From VXNE01 sp963664635 (GTDB lineage Bacteria > Pseudomonadota > Gammaproteobacteria > Pseudomonadales > Azotimanducaceae), in the NCBI GenBank assembly GCA_963664635.1, contig OY761542.1, positions 3,410,001 through 3,474,000 of the forward strand: a stretch of DNA of 64,000 nt. Reading direction: 5' to 3'. Position 1 is the first letter of the stretch; each line of letters begins with the position of its first letter. The position numbers were made by a program, and so were the translations under genes. Shown here in pieces: positions 1-7,131 of the stretch. Below the pieces are notes generated by a model that was not told the origin of the DNA, searched no databases, and was given only the letters and a program-made list of their open reading frames with translations.

Positions 1-1099
1 TCCGCAGGTAGGCCAGCACCTCGATGTCGAGGTCGCTCCGGAACTCCAGACGCCAGTCGCCCTCGCCGGACCCGACGCCGCCCGAGAGCCCCTTGCTCCC
101 GTTGCCGCTCTCGAGATCTTCCGAGTTGAAGTGCGTCACCGCGTTGGCGTCGAGGTTCAGCGTGATCTCGTCGTGGTCCCAATCCGTGTCGTCGAACGCC
201 TTGATCCGGATCTCGCCGGCGGCGTCCGAGCGGTTGACGACACGGACGAAACCCTGCCGGTCCCCGCCCGCCGCCGGGAAGAACGGCACCGTCCGGACGC
301 CGTCTTGCTCGCCGGCCGGCGCCGTGGACAGGTTCGACAGGTGACGCGTCGGACTCTCCAGCAGACTCATCACCTCGATGGGCTGCGCGGACTCCACCTC
401 GAGCCGCCACTTGCCGGCGCCGTCGCCAAGACCCCAGCGTCCTCCAACCCCCGATTCAAGCTGCCGGGCGTCAAGGGTCCGCGCGGCGCCGGCGGGTATC
501 TCGATTTCCACCGCCGCGCCGGGCGAGTCGCCGCGGTCGTCGATGCCGCGGATCGTCACGCCGGCCGGCCCATCCCCGAGGTTCACGATCCGCAGCCGGC
601 TTACCTGGTCGGTGTTGCTCGCCGGATTGAACACGGCCACCCGGTGGACCCCGCCCTCGGACCCCGCCACATCGTGCATCGCGGTCAGGAAGCCGTCCCC
701 CGTCCGTATGTAGGCCAGCGCCTCGATGTCGAGGCCGCTCTCCAGAACGAGCCGCCAATCGCCGTCACCCGCGCCGACACCGCCCGCAAGACCCTTGGCC
801 GGGTTACCCCGCTCCAGGTCCCGCGAGTTGAAGTGCACGGTCGCGCCACCAGCGATCGCCAACGTGACCGGACCCGCCACACGACCGCCGTCGTCGATCG
901 CGTCGATGCGGACTGCGCCCGCCGCCCGTGAGTGGTTGATTACGCGAACGAAGCCCTCGCGGAAACCGTCGGAAGCGGCCGGCAGCAGCGGAACGCCGTC
1001 GGCCGCGAGGCACGGGAACAGCCAGACGGCCGCGGCGGCGGCGATCGCACCTTTCGCACTTGCCCGGCGCCAGTTCGCCATGCGGCGGATCATACGCAT
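1..1099 (-). CDS. Secreted repeat protein, 3' end beyond window edge
   Basis: The reading frame stays open from the ATG at 1099 to the left edge, giving 366 residues of a longer protein. A GGAAGG ribosome site about 8 nt upstream supports this start; ATGs at 1093 and 1081 are alternatives. The N-terminus is basic, then hydrophobic (AIAAAAAVWLF), and reads as a signal peptide. The mature part is about three divergent copies of a roughly 110-residue beta-rich unit. Landmarks are GFVRVINHS and GFVRVVNRS near residues 49 and 290, and GDWRL..(S)xLDIExLAY near residues 113 and 350; the middle copy is more diverged. I know of no enzymatic role for such repeats; a cell-surface or secreted adhesive role is a guess. 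It does not overlap the next gene, which lies on the same strand. Confidence 0.75.
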   Translation of the reverse strand, partial: MRMIRRMANWRRASAKGAIAAAAAVWLFPCLAADGVPLLPAASDGFREGFVRVINHSRAAGAVRIDAIDDGGRVAGPVTLAIAGGATVHFNSRDLERGNPAKGLAGGVGAGDGDWRLVLESGLDIEALAYIRTGDGFLTAMHDVAGSEGGVHRVAVFNPASNTDQVSRLRIVNLGDGPAGVTIRGIDDRGDSPGAAVEIEIPAGAARTLDARQLESGVGGRWGLGDGAGKWRLEVESAQPIEVMSLLESPTRHLSNLSTAPAGEQDGVRTVPFFPAAGGDRQGFVRVVNRSDAAGEIRIKAFDDTDWDHDEITLNLDANAVTHFNSEDLESGNGSKGLSGGVGSGEGDWRLEFRSDLDIEVLAYLR

Positions 1100-1160
1100 G
1101 GCCGCGCCCTTCCGCTCTGCCTCCCGGCGGCGCAGAGCGCGCGCCGGGACGGTTAGCGCG

Positions 1161-1975
1161 TCATGTCGGCATGGCCACTGGGATGATCCCCTGGAGTTCA
1201 CGAGTCTCGACACGCTGCAACAACTCGCACCACTCCTTGGACAGCCGAGCCACCTTCACGCCAACCGCGCAGAACCCCAGGACCGCAAGGGGGATCATCA
1301 ACGGCGCAGCGAGTGGGATGAGCGCCGGAAACGACAGAGCGACAACCGCCATGACTCCCGCCACGGTTGCGCCGACGCCAGCGGACACTGCCACCGACCA
1401 ACCTATGCGCCGAAGCATCTCGTCACGGTCTATGTCGCCGCGCTGGTGTTCGAGACCGTGCTCCAGACAGCCGATCACGCAGGCAACCGCGGCGCCAACG
1501 ACGGCGCCGGTGAACACTTGGGCCGCCGTCTCGACCAGTACCGATCGGAAAGCCTGATCGGCCAGAACCTGTTGGGCAGCCAGCACCTCGTCAGCCGTCA
1601 TCTGCTCGGCACCCCGGCTACGATTCAAACCAGCCAACTCGAAAATGCCGTTGCTCGCTTCAGTGCCGCCCCCCTCACTATGTGGAACCTTGTGGCTCCA
1701 ATCGAAGCCATCGAGGCGTTTCGAAAGCTCCTCCGGTCCAAGAGCCCGTAACTGCTCGGGAATCGATTCCCACACGAGGCGTGCCTGCTCCATGCCCCTG
1801 CCTACGCCCCTCGTGCCCGAGTACAGGTATCTCGTGGGATCGACCGTGCTCCAATCCAGGTTCTCGGCGAAGCCAGACATCGCTTGACTGGCGACACCGA
1901 AGCTTGCCGCTATGCCCGCCGCCGCTGAACGGCCTAGCTCGCCCCCCTTGTCCGCAACAATGTCCTTGGCACTAG
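1161..1975 (-). pseudogene. 3' part of an interrupted HNH-like membrane protein gene
   Basis: This is the C-terminal portion (about 270 residues) of a gene whose 5' part lies at 4316-4611. The two parts join in frame if everything between the CTAG at 1972-1975 and the CTAG at 4316-4319 is removed, giving ...GDGVA-SAKDIV.... An open frame does continue from an ATG at 1982, so a truncated product could still be made. Residues around 100-130 carry an HNH-like pattern: WSHKVPHSEGG, then SNGIFE, then LNRSRGA. After that come two glycine/alanine-rich hydrophobic segments (FTGAVVGAAVACVIG, then a longer one near LSFPALIPLAAPLMIPLAV). The HNH reading rests on motif spacing only. The natural role is unknown; a membrane-associated nuclease or toxin is one possibility. 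Confidence 0.6.
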
Positions 1976-2016
1976 CCCGCATTTCTCACCACGGGGCGCG
2001 ATGATCGCGGAGGATC

Positions 2017-2106
2017 CTGGTCCTGTGCGCGTGCTCGCGACCGAGAGCATGGCGGGGCCTACGTTTGAGGGAGCGTTTGAGGGAGCATGTGCGCGCACAG
2101 GGCCAG
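2017..2106. other. Long hairpin with internal direct repeats, in the insertion's non-coding end
   Basis: CTGGTCCTGTGCGCG at 2017-2031 pairs with CGCGCACAGGGCCAG at 2092-2106: 15 base pairs with one U-G wobble, closing a 60-nt loop. The loop holds a perfect 12-bp tandem duplication (GTTTGAGGGAGC at 2063-2074 and 2075-2086). IS110-family elements encode a structured guide (bridge) RNA in a non-coding end. This hairpin, or the region 2230-2517 closer to the recombinase start, is where such an RNA could lie. It could equally be part of the older host element. Confidence 0.35.
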
Positions 2107-2531
2107 GAGACCCGCGAGGGCGCGGCCAGCGCAGTCCGCGGGCGGTCAACGAAGCCGTGATGGACCAAAACACCTCGCAGAACCAATGACCTGTCATCCT
2201 GGCGCAAGCGACGTGGTGAGAAACGTCCATGGTCGTCTTCCGACCACCCGGAGGCATGAAATGGTGGCGAGGCATCGGAGGCGGCGGCTTCGGTCGGGAT
2301 GGGGGAGAATCGCGGCGAAGGCGGGAGCGTGGTCGTCCGCATAATGGCGGAACGGCATGTTACCCCGTTGAGAAACTGACCCGACCGGACGGCGGCGAGC
2401 CCCGGACCGTGCCCGGCCCCGAGCCGTGGACGAGCAGCAAACCGCGACCGCGCCCTTGGGCGCGGGTCCCTTTCCGACCGACCGGTCCACCCGCCTTCGC
2501 CACACCCCCGATCCGACAAGGAGGCGACACG

Positions 2532-3800
2532 ATGATGAACGACGATCTGCACGTTGTCCACGCCCGCGCGGCGGGCCTGGACGTGCACAAGATGGAGATC
2601 ACGGCCACGGTGCGGCTGTGCGGGGCGGGCGGCGAGCCGGTGTGCGAGACGCGCCGCTTCGACGCGCTGCCGGAGGGCCTGGGCGAGATGGCGGGCTGGC
2701 TGGGCGGCCACCGCGTGACGGCGGCGGCGATGGAGGGGACCGGCGTGTACTGGGAGACGCCGTACGAGGCGCTCGAGGCGGCCGGCATCGAGGTGCAGCT
2801 ACTGCACGCGCAGCAGGTCAAGCAACTGCGCGGGCGCAAGACCGACGTCGGCGACAGCCGCTGGCTGGCGCGCGTGTGCCAGTTCGGGCTGGGCCGGCCG
2901 AGCTTCGTGCCGCCGCGCGAGTTCCGCCAGTTGCGCGTGCTGAGCCGGCACCGGCGCACGCTGGTGGCGGAGCGCGGCCGGGTGCGCAACCGCGCCGCGA
3001 AGGTGGTCGACCGCAGCGGCGCGCGCATCGGCGGGGTGATCACCGACATCTTCGGCATGAACGGGCGGCGCATCCTCGACGGCTTGGTCGACGGGCTCGC
3101 GCGCGACGCCATCCTCGGCACGCTGAGCAGCCACGTGCGCGGCAAGCTCGACCGGCTCGGCGACGCGCTGACCGCCACGCTCGGCGCCGCCGACCGCGTC
3201 GTGCTCGCCGACCTGCTGCGCCAGCACGACGCCCTCGACCGCCGCCTCGCCGACCTCGACCGGCATCTCGCCGACGGGCTCGTGCCGCACGCCGGCCGGC
3301 TGCGCCTGCTGCAGACCGTCCCGGGCATCGACGCCGCCTCGGCGACCGCCATCCTGGCCGAGACCGGTCCCGACCCGGCCGCCGTGTTCGGCACCGCCGA
3401 CCGGCTCGCGGCCTGGGCCGGCGTGTGCCCCGGCAACAACGAGAGCGCCGGCAAGCGCCGCGGCGCCCGCGCCCGCGCCGGCGCCAAGCACCTGCGCGCG
3501 CTGCTTGTCGGCTGCGCCCACGGCGCCGCCCGCACCAAGGACTGCCAGTTCCACGCCTACCACCGCGCCATCACCGCGCGCCGAGGCCACCAGCGCGCCA
3601 TCGTCGCCACGGCCCACAAGCTCGCGCGGGTGATCTTCGCCGTGCTCCGCGACGACCGGCCCTACCGCGACCCCGAGGTCGACTACGAGGCCCTCCTGGT
3701 CGCCCGCAACGCGCCGCGCTGGATCGCCAGGCTGCGCGAGTTCGGCGTCCTCGAACAGCACGCCGACGGCACCGTGACCGTCAACTGGGCGGCCGCTTAG
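2532..3800 (+). CDS. IS110-family transposase (DEDD recombinase)
   Basis: A 422-residue protein with both IS110 domains. The N-terminal RuvC-like DEDD domain shows D17 in GLDVHK, E68 in AMEGTGVY, and D105/D108 in KTDVGDSRWLA (the usual form is KTDxxDA). The C-terminal Tnp_IS110 domain runs from TVPGIDAASATAILAETG through LAAWAGVCPGNNESAGKRRG, which contains the serine expected for this family, to a final helical part. The ATG at 2532 is preceded 7 nt upstream by a perfect AAGGAGG, better than any upstream alternative in the frame. Length and motifs are complete, so the enzyme looks functional. It catalyses strand exchange of its own element, in characterised members guided by an element-encoded RNA. 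Confidence 0.92.
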   Translation: MMNDDLHVVHARAAGLDVHKMEITATVRLCGAGGEPVCETRRFDALPEGLGEMAGWLGGHRVTAAAMEGTGVYWETPYEALEAAGIEVQLLHAQQVKQLRGRKTDVGDSRWLARVCQFGLGRPSFVPPREFRQLRVLSRHRRTLVAERGRVRNRAAKVVDRSGARIGGVITDIFGMNGRRILDGLVDGLARDAILGTLSSHVRGKLDRLGDALTATLGAADRVVLADLLRQHDALDRRLADLDRHLADGLVPHAGRLRLLQTVPGIDAASATAILAETGPDPAAVFGTADRLAAWAGVCPGNNESAGKRRGARARAGAKHLRALLVGCAHGAARTKDCQFHAYHRAITARRGHQRAIVATAHKLARVIFAVLRDDRPYRDPEVDYEALLVARNAPRWIARLREFGVLEQHADGTVTVNWAAA

Positions 3801-3974
3801 CGAGCCCCCGGCGACCCGCACGACCCGCGCGGCCACAACCGGGGCAGCCGCCGGGCGAACGGTCGCCGCCGCAGACGGCGCGGACCTGACCGTCCCGCCA
3901 GGGCGCCATGGGGCGTTCGCGGGCCCCCTCGGCCCGGGGGTGCGGAGACCACCAAGAATTTCACAGCAATGCGG

Positions 3975-4320
3975 GCTAGTGTCGCGTCACGCGTGTTCTG
4001 ACGCTTCAGCGCGTCCCACGGGGTCTGTGGCAAGGCGCGTTCCCCGCAGGGAATGGTGGGCCCATTGCCAAGGGGCGCAACGCGGCCACAGGCCGGCATC
4101 TTCATGCGAGGGGCGCGCCCCTCGCGCACCCCGGGACGCGCCCTTCGGGAGATCGCCATGCGCGCCGGAGCCCTCAGCCGGGAGCGCGAGGGCTTGTCCC
4201 TCGCATGCAGACCGCGTTGTGGTCCTTGCCAATATTCCCGATATTCCCTGCGGACCACGCCTTGCATTGACGCGCATGGCGAACTCTGAAGCGTCAGAAC
4301 ACGCGTGACGCGACACTAGC
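3975..4320. mobile_element. Small non-coding element with perfect 35-bp inverted ends (MITE-like)
   Basis: Bases 3975-4009 (GCTAGTGTCGCGTCACGCG...) recur perfectly as the inverse complement at 4286-4320, closing a 346-bp unit. CTAG sits at each border (3976-3979, 4316-4319), the same 4-base word that borders the neighbouring insertion, so it looks like a target-site copy. No gene is present inside. The interior is rich in hairpins: GCGAGGGGC/GCCCCTCGC near 4108, the repeat at 4169-4207, and a GTGGTCC...GGACCAC hairpin enclosing AATAT/ATATT near 4217-4256. This fits a non-autonomous element mobilised by a transposase encoded elsewhere. Confidence 0.65.
4169..4207. repeat. Copy of the 45-bp hairpin repeat family
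   Basis: Reads AGCCCTCAGCCGGG, then AGCGCGAGGGCTTGTCCC, then TCGCATG. It is nearly identical (two 1-base gaps, one substitution) to the inverse complement of the tandem units at 57613-57779. Its core, GCGAGGG-CTTG-TCCCTCGC, folds as a hairpin. It lies inside the 346-bp element, so the element has either carried or captured this dispersed repeat. Confidence 0.6.
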
Positions 4321-4611
4321 GACACCGTCACCGGCTCGGGCAGCCTGTGCAGCGAGGACGGTCGTCGTCGTGTCCGACGCCGCCCCGATGAACGACCTTG
4401 CGGCGGTCGCGGCTTGCCGCAAGCCGTGTCCCGCCACTTTCGCAACGGTCCGGCTTCGATCCCGCAATTCCGGAGCCTCCTCAAGTTCCCCGGTGGCTCG
4501 CCGCATCGCCTCGGAGTCACCTGCCTCCCGTAGATCTCGCTCGATCTCCTTCAGCCTGACGATCACCAGCTCGCGCGCACGATCAGCGTTCCTTGATAGC
4601 TGTTCCGACAT
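4316..4611 (-). pseudogene. 5' part of the interrupted HNH-like membrane protein gene
   Basis: About 98 residues beginning MSEQLSRNADRARELVIV (ATG at 4611; an in-frame ATG at 4629 is an alternative). It is mostly helical and charged, then alanine-rich. The natural frame runs into the 35-bp repeat of the insertion and stops at 4294 after a few foreign residues (SVASRVF). Joining it at CTAG to the fragment ending at 1161 restores one frame of roughly 368 residues. Without the C-terminal HNH-like and membrane parts this piece is unlikely to work alone. About 220 bases between it and the next gene show nothing I can support. Confidence 0.55.
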
Positions 4612-4834
4612 ACTCGCCGACCATACCATTCCGCCGCGAACCCTCACAGATAACTCGCCGCGTCCACCGCACCGGCCCTGCCCGCTGGCCAGGAGGCCGT
4701 CCCGAACCAACACCGCTTAGGCCCTGGACACCGTCGTCGGGTTGACGCCCGCGCCCCGGCCACGCTCGTTGACGGCAGTGTTCTGCTGAGGGACTGCGCG
4801 CGGCGGGACTGATTGCGGCCAGCCGCCCGGTCGA

Positions 4835-5620
4835 TCAGCAGATCCCGATCAGCGCGTCGAGGACCTCGTTCGGGCGTTCGCTCAGCATGGCGTGGCCGCA
4901 CCCCTCGAGGCGCAGGACGCGGGCATCCGGCAACGCGCTGGCCACGTCAAGACCGGCGCGCATCGGCGTCATGCGGTCCGCGTCCCCGGCGATCACCAGC
5001 GCCGGTGCGTCGACCGGACCGGAGACTGTGGCGGGGTCGAACGCGTTGCACGCCGCCAGGTCCGCATGGAGCACGCCGGGCCCGGAGCGCTCCAGGAGCC
5101 GTTCCCCTGCCGCCAGCATCCATACGCCGGGATTCCGGTTGCCGCCGAGGGTGCCGCGCGGACTGTGGCTCCAGGCGTTGGTCATCTCGAGGGCCGCGTG
5201 GTCGTCGTCCGCCGCCGCGTCTAGCAGGACATCGGTGACGGGCATCGGCACCGACGTGCCGAGCAGCGCCAGCGCACGACAGCGCTCGGCGTGGTCGACG
5301 GCGAAGCGGTACGCCACGAGGGAGCCCATGCTGTGTCCCACGATCACGGCCGTCTCGACACCGAGCGCGTCGCACGCCGCGTCCAGCCAGTCGCTCATGG
5401 CATCGATGCTCGCGAGCGGCGGTCCTTCCGAACGCCCGTGCCCGGGCAGGTCCACCGCGAACACGCGGCAGCCCTGGCGCGCGAAGTAGCGGCTCGGCAA
5501 CACCCAGACGGTGTGATCCATGCCGGCGCCGTGCACGAAGACGACGGTCTGCGCGTCGGGGCCCGCGCCCCCCGTCCCCGTGCCCGCGAACGCCATCTTG
5601 CCGGCGACCTCGAATCTCAT
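4835..5620 (-). CDS. Alpha/beta-fold hydrolase
   Basis: A 261-residue soluble alpha/beta hydrolase. The oxyanion stretch is VVFVHGAGMDHTVW. The nucleophile elbow is VGHSMGS with S97, the acid is probably the aspartate of AGDADRMTP, and the histidine is in GCGHAML near the C-terminus. VDLPGHGRSEG is typical of esterases and lactonases of this class. Its ATG overlaps the stop of metY by 4 bases (5617-5620), so the two are co-transcribed and probably translationally coupled. The substrate is unknown; the pairing does not prove a role in sulfur metabolism. Confidence 0.85.
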   Translation of the reverse strand: MRFEVAGKMAFAGTGTGGAGPDAQTVVFVHGAGMDHTVWVLPSRYFARQGCRVFAVDLPGHGRSEGPPLASIDAMSDWLDAACDALGVETAVIVGHSMGSLVAYRFAVDHAERCRALALLGTSVPMPVTDVLLDAAADDDHAALEMTNAWSHSPRGTLGGNRNPGVWMLAAGERLLERSGPGVLHADLAACNAFDPATVSGPVDAPALVIAGDADRMTPMRAGLDVASALPDARVLRLEGCGHAMLSERPNEVLDALIGIC

Positions 5621-6924
5621 CGCTGCGACCTCCGCAGTGCGCGATTCAAATCGTCGATCAGGTCCGCGGGATCCTCAAGCCCCACCGACAGCCTGACCAG
5701 GCCCTCGCCGATCCCGGCCGCCGCGAGGGCCGCCGCATCCATCCGGTGGTGTGTCGTGCTCGCGGGGTGGATGACGAGCGACTTCGCATCGCCGACGTTC
5801 GCGAGATGCGAGAACAGGTCCAGGCTCTCGATGAACTTCCGCCCCGCGGGCCGGCCGCCCTTGATGTCGAAGCCGAACACCGCGCCCGCCCCGCGCGGCA
5901 GCAGGTCCTGCGCGAGTGCGTGATCGGGGTGACCGGCGAGCTCCGGATATCCCACGGATTCCACCGCCGCGTGCCCTTCCAGGAATTCCGCGATGCGCCG
6001 CGCGTTCGCGACGTGACGTTCCATCCGCAGCGGCAGCGTCTCGAGCCCCTGCAGGATGTGGAACGCCGTCGTCGGCGCCATGCACGCCCCGAAATCCCGG
6101 ATGCCTTCCTTGCGCGCCCGCGTGATGAACGCCTGCGGCCCGAATTCCTCCGCGAACACGAGGTCGTGGAAACCCGCGTAGGCCTCCGTCAGCGTGGGAT
6201 AGCGGTCCGAGGCCTCCCAGTCGAAGGTGCCCCCGTCCACCACGAGGCCCCCGATCACGATGCCGTGGCCGCTCAGGAACTTCGTCGCGGAATGGAAGAC
6301 GACGTCCGCCCCGTGGTCGAACGGGCGGCACAGCCACGGGGTCGTGAACGTCGAGTCGATCATGAGGGCGATGCCGGCGGCGTGCGCGACCCCGGCGACC
6401 GCCGGGATGTTCAGGACTTCGAGCCCCGGGTTGCCCAGGGTCTCGCTGAACAGCAGCTTCGTGTTCGCGCGGATCGCGTCCGCGAAGGCCGCGGGAGAAC
6501 GCGGATCGACGAAGGTGGTCTCGATCCCGAAGCGCGGCAGGGTGTACTCCAGCAGGTTGTGCGAACCGCCGTAGAGCGAGCGCGAGGCCACGATGTGGTC
6601 GCCCGCGGAACAGATGGTCGCGATGGCCAGGTGCATCGCCGCCTGCCCGCTGGCCGTGGCGATCGCGCCCACGCCGCCCTCGAGGGCGCTGATCCGTTCC
6701 TCGAGAACCGCGTTGGTCGGGTTCGAGAGGCGCGAGTAGACGTGACCGGCCCGTTCGATGTTGAACAGGCCCACGGCATGATCGGTGTCGGGGAAGACGA
6801 AGGAGGCGCTCTGGTAGATGGGCGTGGCGCGCGCGCCCGTGACCGGGTCCGCCGCCTGGCCCGCGTGCAGGGCCAGCGTGTCGAAGCCCGTGCGCCGGGG
6901 CGCCCTGTGTACCTTGTCGCTCAT
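5617..6924 (-). CDS. metY: O-acetylhomoserine aminocarboxypropyltransferase (sulfhydrylase)
   Basis: A 435-residue Cys/Met-metabolism PLP enzyme of full family length. PLP-lysine K215 lies in HSATKFLSGHG. SRLSNPTNAVLEERI and the cofactor aspartate in ALMIDSTFTTP are present. The GFDTLALHAGQ start, the IYQSASFVF segment and the roughly 430-residue length favour the O-acetylhomoserine sulfhydrylase group over cystathionine gamma-synthase. It would form homocysteine from O-acetylhomoserine and sulfide, or methionine from methanethiol, in the cytoplasm. First gene of a two-gene unit with the downstream hydrolase. The 170-bp gap to the divergent gene should hold its promoter. Confidence 0.92.
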   Translation of the reverse strand: MSDKVHRAPRRTGFDTLALHAGQAADPVTGARATPIYQSASFVFPDTDHAVGLFNIERAGHVYSRLSNPTNAVLEERISALEGGVGAIATASGQAAMHLAIATICSAGDHIVASRSLYGGSHNLLEYTLPRFGIETTFVDPRSPAAFADAIRANTKLLFSETLGNPGLEVLNIPAVAGVAHAAGIALMIDSTFTTPWLCRPFDHGADVVFHSATKFLSGHGIVIGGLVVDGGTFDWEASDRYPTLTEAYAGFHDLVFAEEFGPQAFITRARKEGIRDFGACMAPTTAFHILQGLETLPLRMERHVANARRIAEFLEGHAAVESVGYPELAGHPDHALAQDLLPRGAGAVFGFDIKGGRPAGRKFIESLDLFSHLANVGDAKSLVIHPASTTHHRMDAAALAAAGIGEGLVRLSVGLEDPADLIDDLNRALRRSQR

Positions 6925-7131
6925 GGGAGACCCTGTCTTCGCCGGTGCGGCGATGGTACCCGACCGGAGTCACGCGATTCACAACCGCTCCGCGGCCGAG
7001 CCCGGTCCATCGGTCAACGTCGGGTGAGCCGGGCAGCACGGTCGCCGCGCCCTCCCCCAAGCGAATCCCATCGCGCATAATTCGCCTTCGAGATGCAGGT
7101 CGCCGGTCGCCCGAACATCCAACGTAGCGCC

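Larger units (their letters stand above)
1972..3979. mobile_element. 2-kb insertion with CTAG target copies, carrying an IS110-family recombinase
   Basis: The segment between the CTAG at 1972 and the CTAG at 3976 is bounded by short inverted ends: CCCGCATTTCTCACC just inside the left end and CCCGCATTGCTGTGA (complement strand) just inside the right end. It contains one intact gene, the recombinase at 2532-3800. The 550 bases before that gene (1983-2531) and the 170 after it (3801-3975) hold no convincing gene. IS110-family elements usually make no target duplication and lack classical terminal repeats. The simplest reading is therefore a nested event: an IS110-type element inside an older CTAG-duplicating element, possibly IS5- or IS1380-like, of which only the ends remain. 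The exact inner IS110 borders are not visible from one copy. Confidence 0.6.

Noticed and set aside
1985..2505. Open frames on the - strand left of the IS110 gene
   Set aside because: No family-like sequence, high Arg/Pro content typical of GC-rich shadow frames, and they lie in the structured end of a mobile element.
2229..2531. A longer N-terminus for the IS110 recombinase
   Set aside because: The extra 101 residues are low-complexity and unlike the family; ATG 2532 has a perfect ribosome site and starts at the conserved domain.
4644..4901. A small Arg-rich - strand gene
   Set aside because: No start signal or recognisable sequence; composition is that of a shadow frame.
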